From Prorocentrum cordatum (lineage: Eukaryota; Sar; Dinophyceae; Prorocentrales; Prorocentraceae): a stretch of DNA of 40,000 nucleotides. The notes under the pieces are model-generated. The model saw only the letters and a list, made by a program, of their open reading frames with translations, was not told where the DNA came from and searched no databases. This document shows positions 39,210-40,000 of the stretch, in pieces. The position numbers and the translations under genes are program-made. The stretch is taken from contig CAUYUJ010017900.1 of assembly GCA_963575745.1 (NCBI GenBank), forward strand, positions 67,050-107,049, read 5' to 3'. Within the stretch, counting starts at the first letter, position 1. Each line of letters opens with the position of its first letter.

Positions 39210-40000
39210 AGGTGGTGGTGGTGGTGGTGGGCCGTGGTGGTGGTGGTGGTGGTTGTGGCGGTCGATGGTGGTTTTGGTGGTGGTATGGTTGGTGGTGGTG
39301 GTGGTGGTGGTTGTTGTGGTGTTTGCGATGGCACGTTGTGGTGGTGGTGGTGGTGATGGTGGCGGTGGTAGTGGTGATGGTGGTGCGGTGGTTTCTGGTG
39401 GTAGTGGTGGTGTGGTGGCGGCGGTGGGTTAAGGTGGTGGTGGCGGTGGCGGTGGTGGTGTGGTGGTTTGTCGTGATGGTTGCGGTGGTGGTAGTGGTTG
39501 TGGTGGTGGTGGTGGGTTGTGGTGGTGGTGGTGGTGGTGATTTTGGTGGTGGTTGTGGTGGTGGCGGTGGTGGTTTGTTCCGGTATTGGTAATTGTTGTG
39601 GTTTGTGGTGGTTGGTGATTGTAGTGGTTGTGGTTATGGTGTGGTGGTTTGTGGTGGTGGTGGTGGTGGTGGGTTGTGGTGGTGGTGGTGGCGGTGGTGG
39701 TGGTTGTGGTGGTGGTGTGGCTGTTTATTGTAGTGGTTGTGGTTATGGTGGTGGTGATGGTGAGTGTGGTGGTGGTGGTGGTGGTGGTGGTGGTTCGTTG
39801 GTGGTGGTGTGGTGGTGGTGGTGGTGGGTTGTGGCGGTGGTGGTATGGTGGTGGTGTGGAGGTGGTTTATGGTGGTGGTGGTGTTGGTGGGTTGTGGTGG
39901 TGGTGGTGGTGGTTTGTGGTGGTGGTGGTGGTGGTGGTTCGTTGGTGGTGGTGGTGTGGTGGTTTGTGGTGGTGGTGGGTTGTGCTGCAGGTAGTGGTGG
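39210..40000 (+). repeat. GGT/TGG array 2, runs off the window
   Basis: About 790 bases of GGT units with TTGTGG and GATGGT variants, same orientation as array 1, separated from its leader by a 134-base segment. It continues past the window end. Confidence 0.95.

Noticed and set aside
38054-39592. 512-codon frame beginning with a signal-peptide-like stretch
   Set aside because: It crosses duplicated segments whose frame is not kept in the partner copy and ends in the GGT array. Stop-poor GC-rich sequence explains its length.

Overview
This window looks like repeat-dominated nuclear DNA of a dinoflagellate or a similar large-genome protist. The grounds are high GC, a near absence of ordinary genes, abundant simple-sequence arrays, several small inverted-repeat elements, and one long decayed retroelement. 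The retroelement's endonuclease and reverse transcriptase motifs resemble those I know from dinoflagellate genomes. That placement is a judgement from motif style, not from a search. No tRNA, rRNA, CRISPR array, bacterial operon or promoter could be supported.

Layout. Positions 1-9,000 are repeats: a truncated copy of inverted-repeat family A, TG, GGA and CT tracts, a GGT/TGG array of about 0.8 kb with inverted GC-rich flanks (2,985-4,225), degenerate CTTGGGGCCCT arrays, and a second family A copy whose middle is an ATT-type array (7,894-8,311). Positions 9,065-18,640 hold the one clearly protein-derived feature, a non-LTR (LINE-like) retroelement on the + strand. In order it carries a Q/N/Y-rich and coiled-coil ORF1, proline-rich linkers, a type I RNase H domain, an EEP/APE-type endonuclease, a reverse transcriptase with FFDLRAAF and YVDD motifs, two C2H2 zinc fingers, and an extra 3' reading frame. 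It is broken by about eight in-frame stops and at least six frameshifts. Nearly all the frameshifts lie at short homopolymers.

Positions 18,700-29,700 are again repetitive: GGA arrays nested in a minisatellite of roughly 120 bp, a 198-bp foldback with two internal hairpins and a decayed second copy, a 158-bp near-perfect palindrome, three copies of a 128-bp tandem repeat, a TA-bounded 182-bp MITE-like element, and further small foldbacks. Positions 29,700-40,000 hold degenerate CCGATTC repeats, opposed GGA and TCC arrays, a minisatellite of about 92 bp invaded by CTC tracts, a 10-bp GATTTACCTG array, about 0.8 kb of phased T-tracts (unit TTTTCGTGCC), and a second GGT array. The leader of that second array is a diverged duplicate of the one at the left end.

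Functionally, the only genes that work together are those of the retroelement: ORF1 as the presumed RNA-binding or scaffold protein, the endonuclease to nick the target, the reverse transcriptase to copy the RNA, RNase H to remove the template, and zinc fingers as a likely nucleic-acid grip. The N-terminal placement of RNase H before the endonuclease is the most unusual aspect. Most other long open frames are low-complexity translations (poly-Glu, poly-Pro, poly-Gly, VPFRAFS-type) and are not treated as genes.
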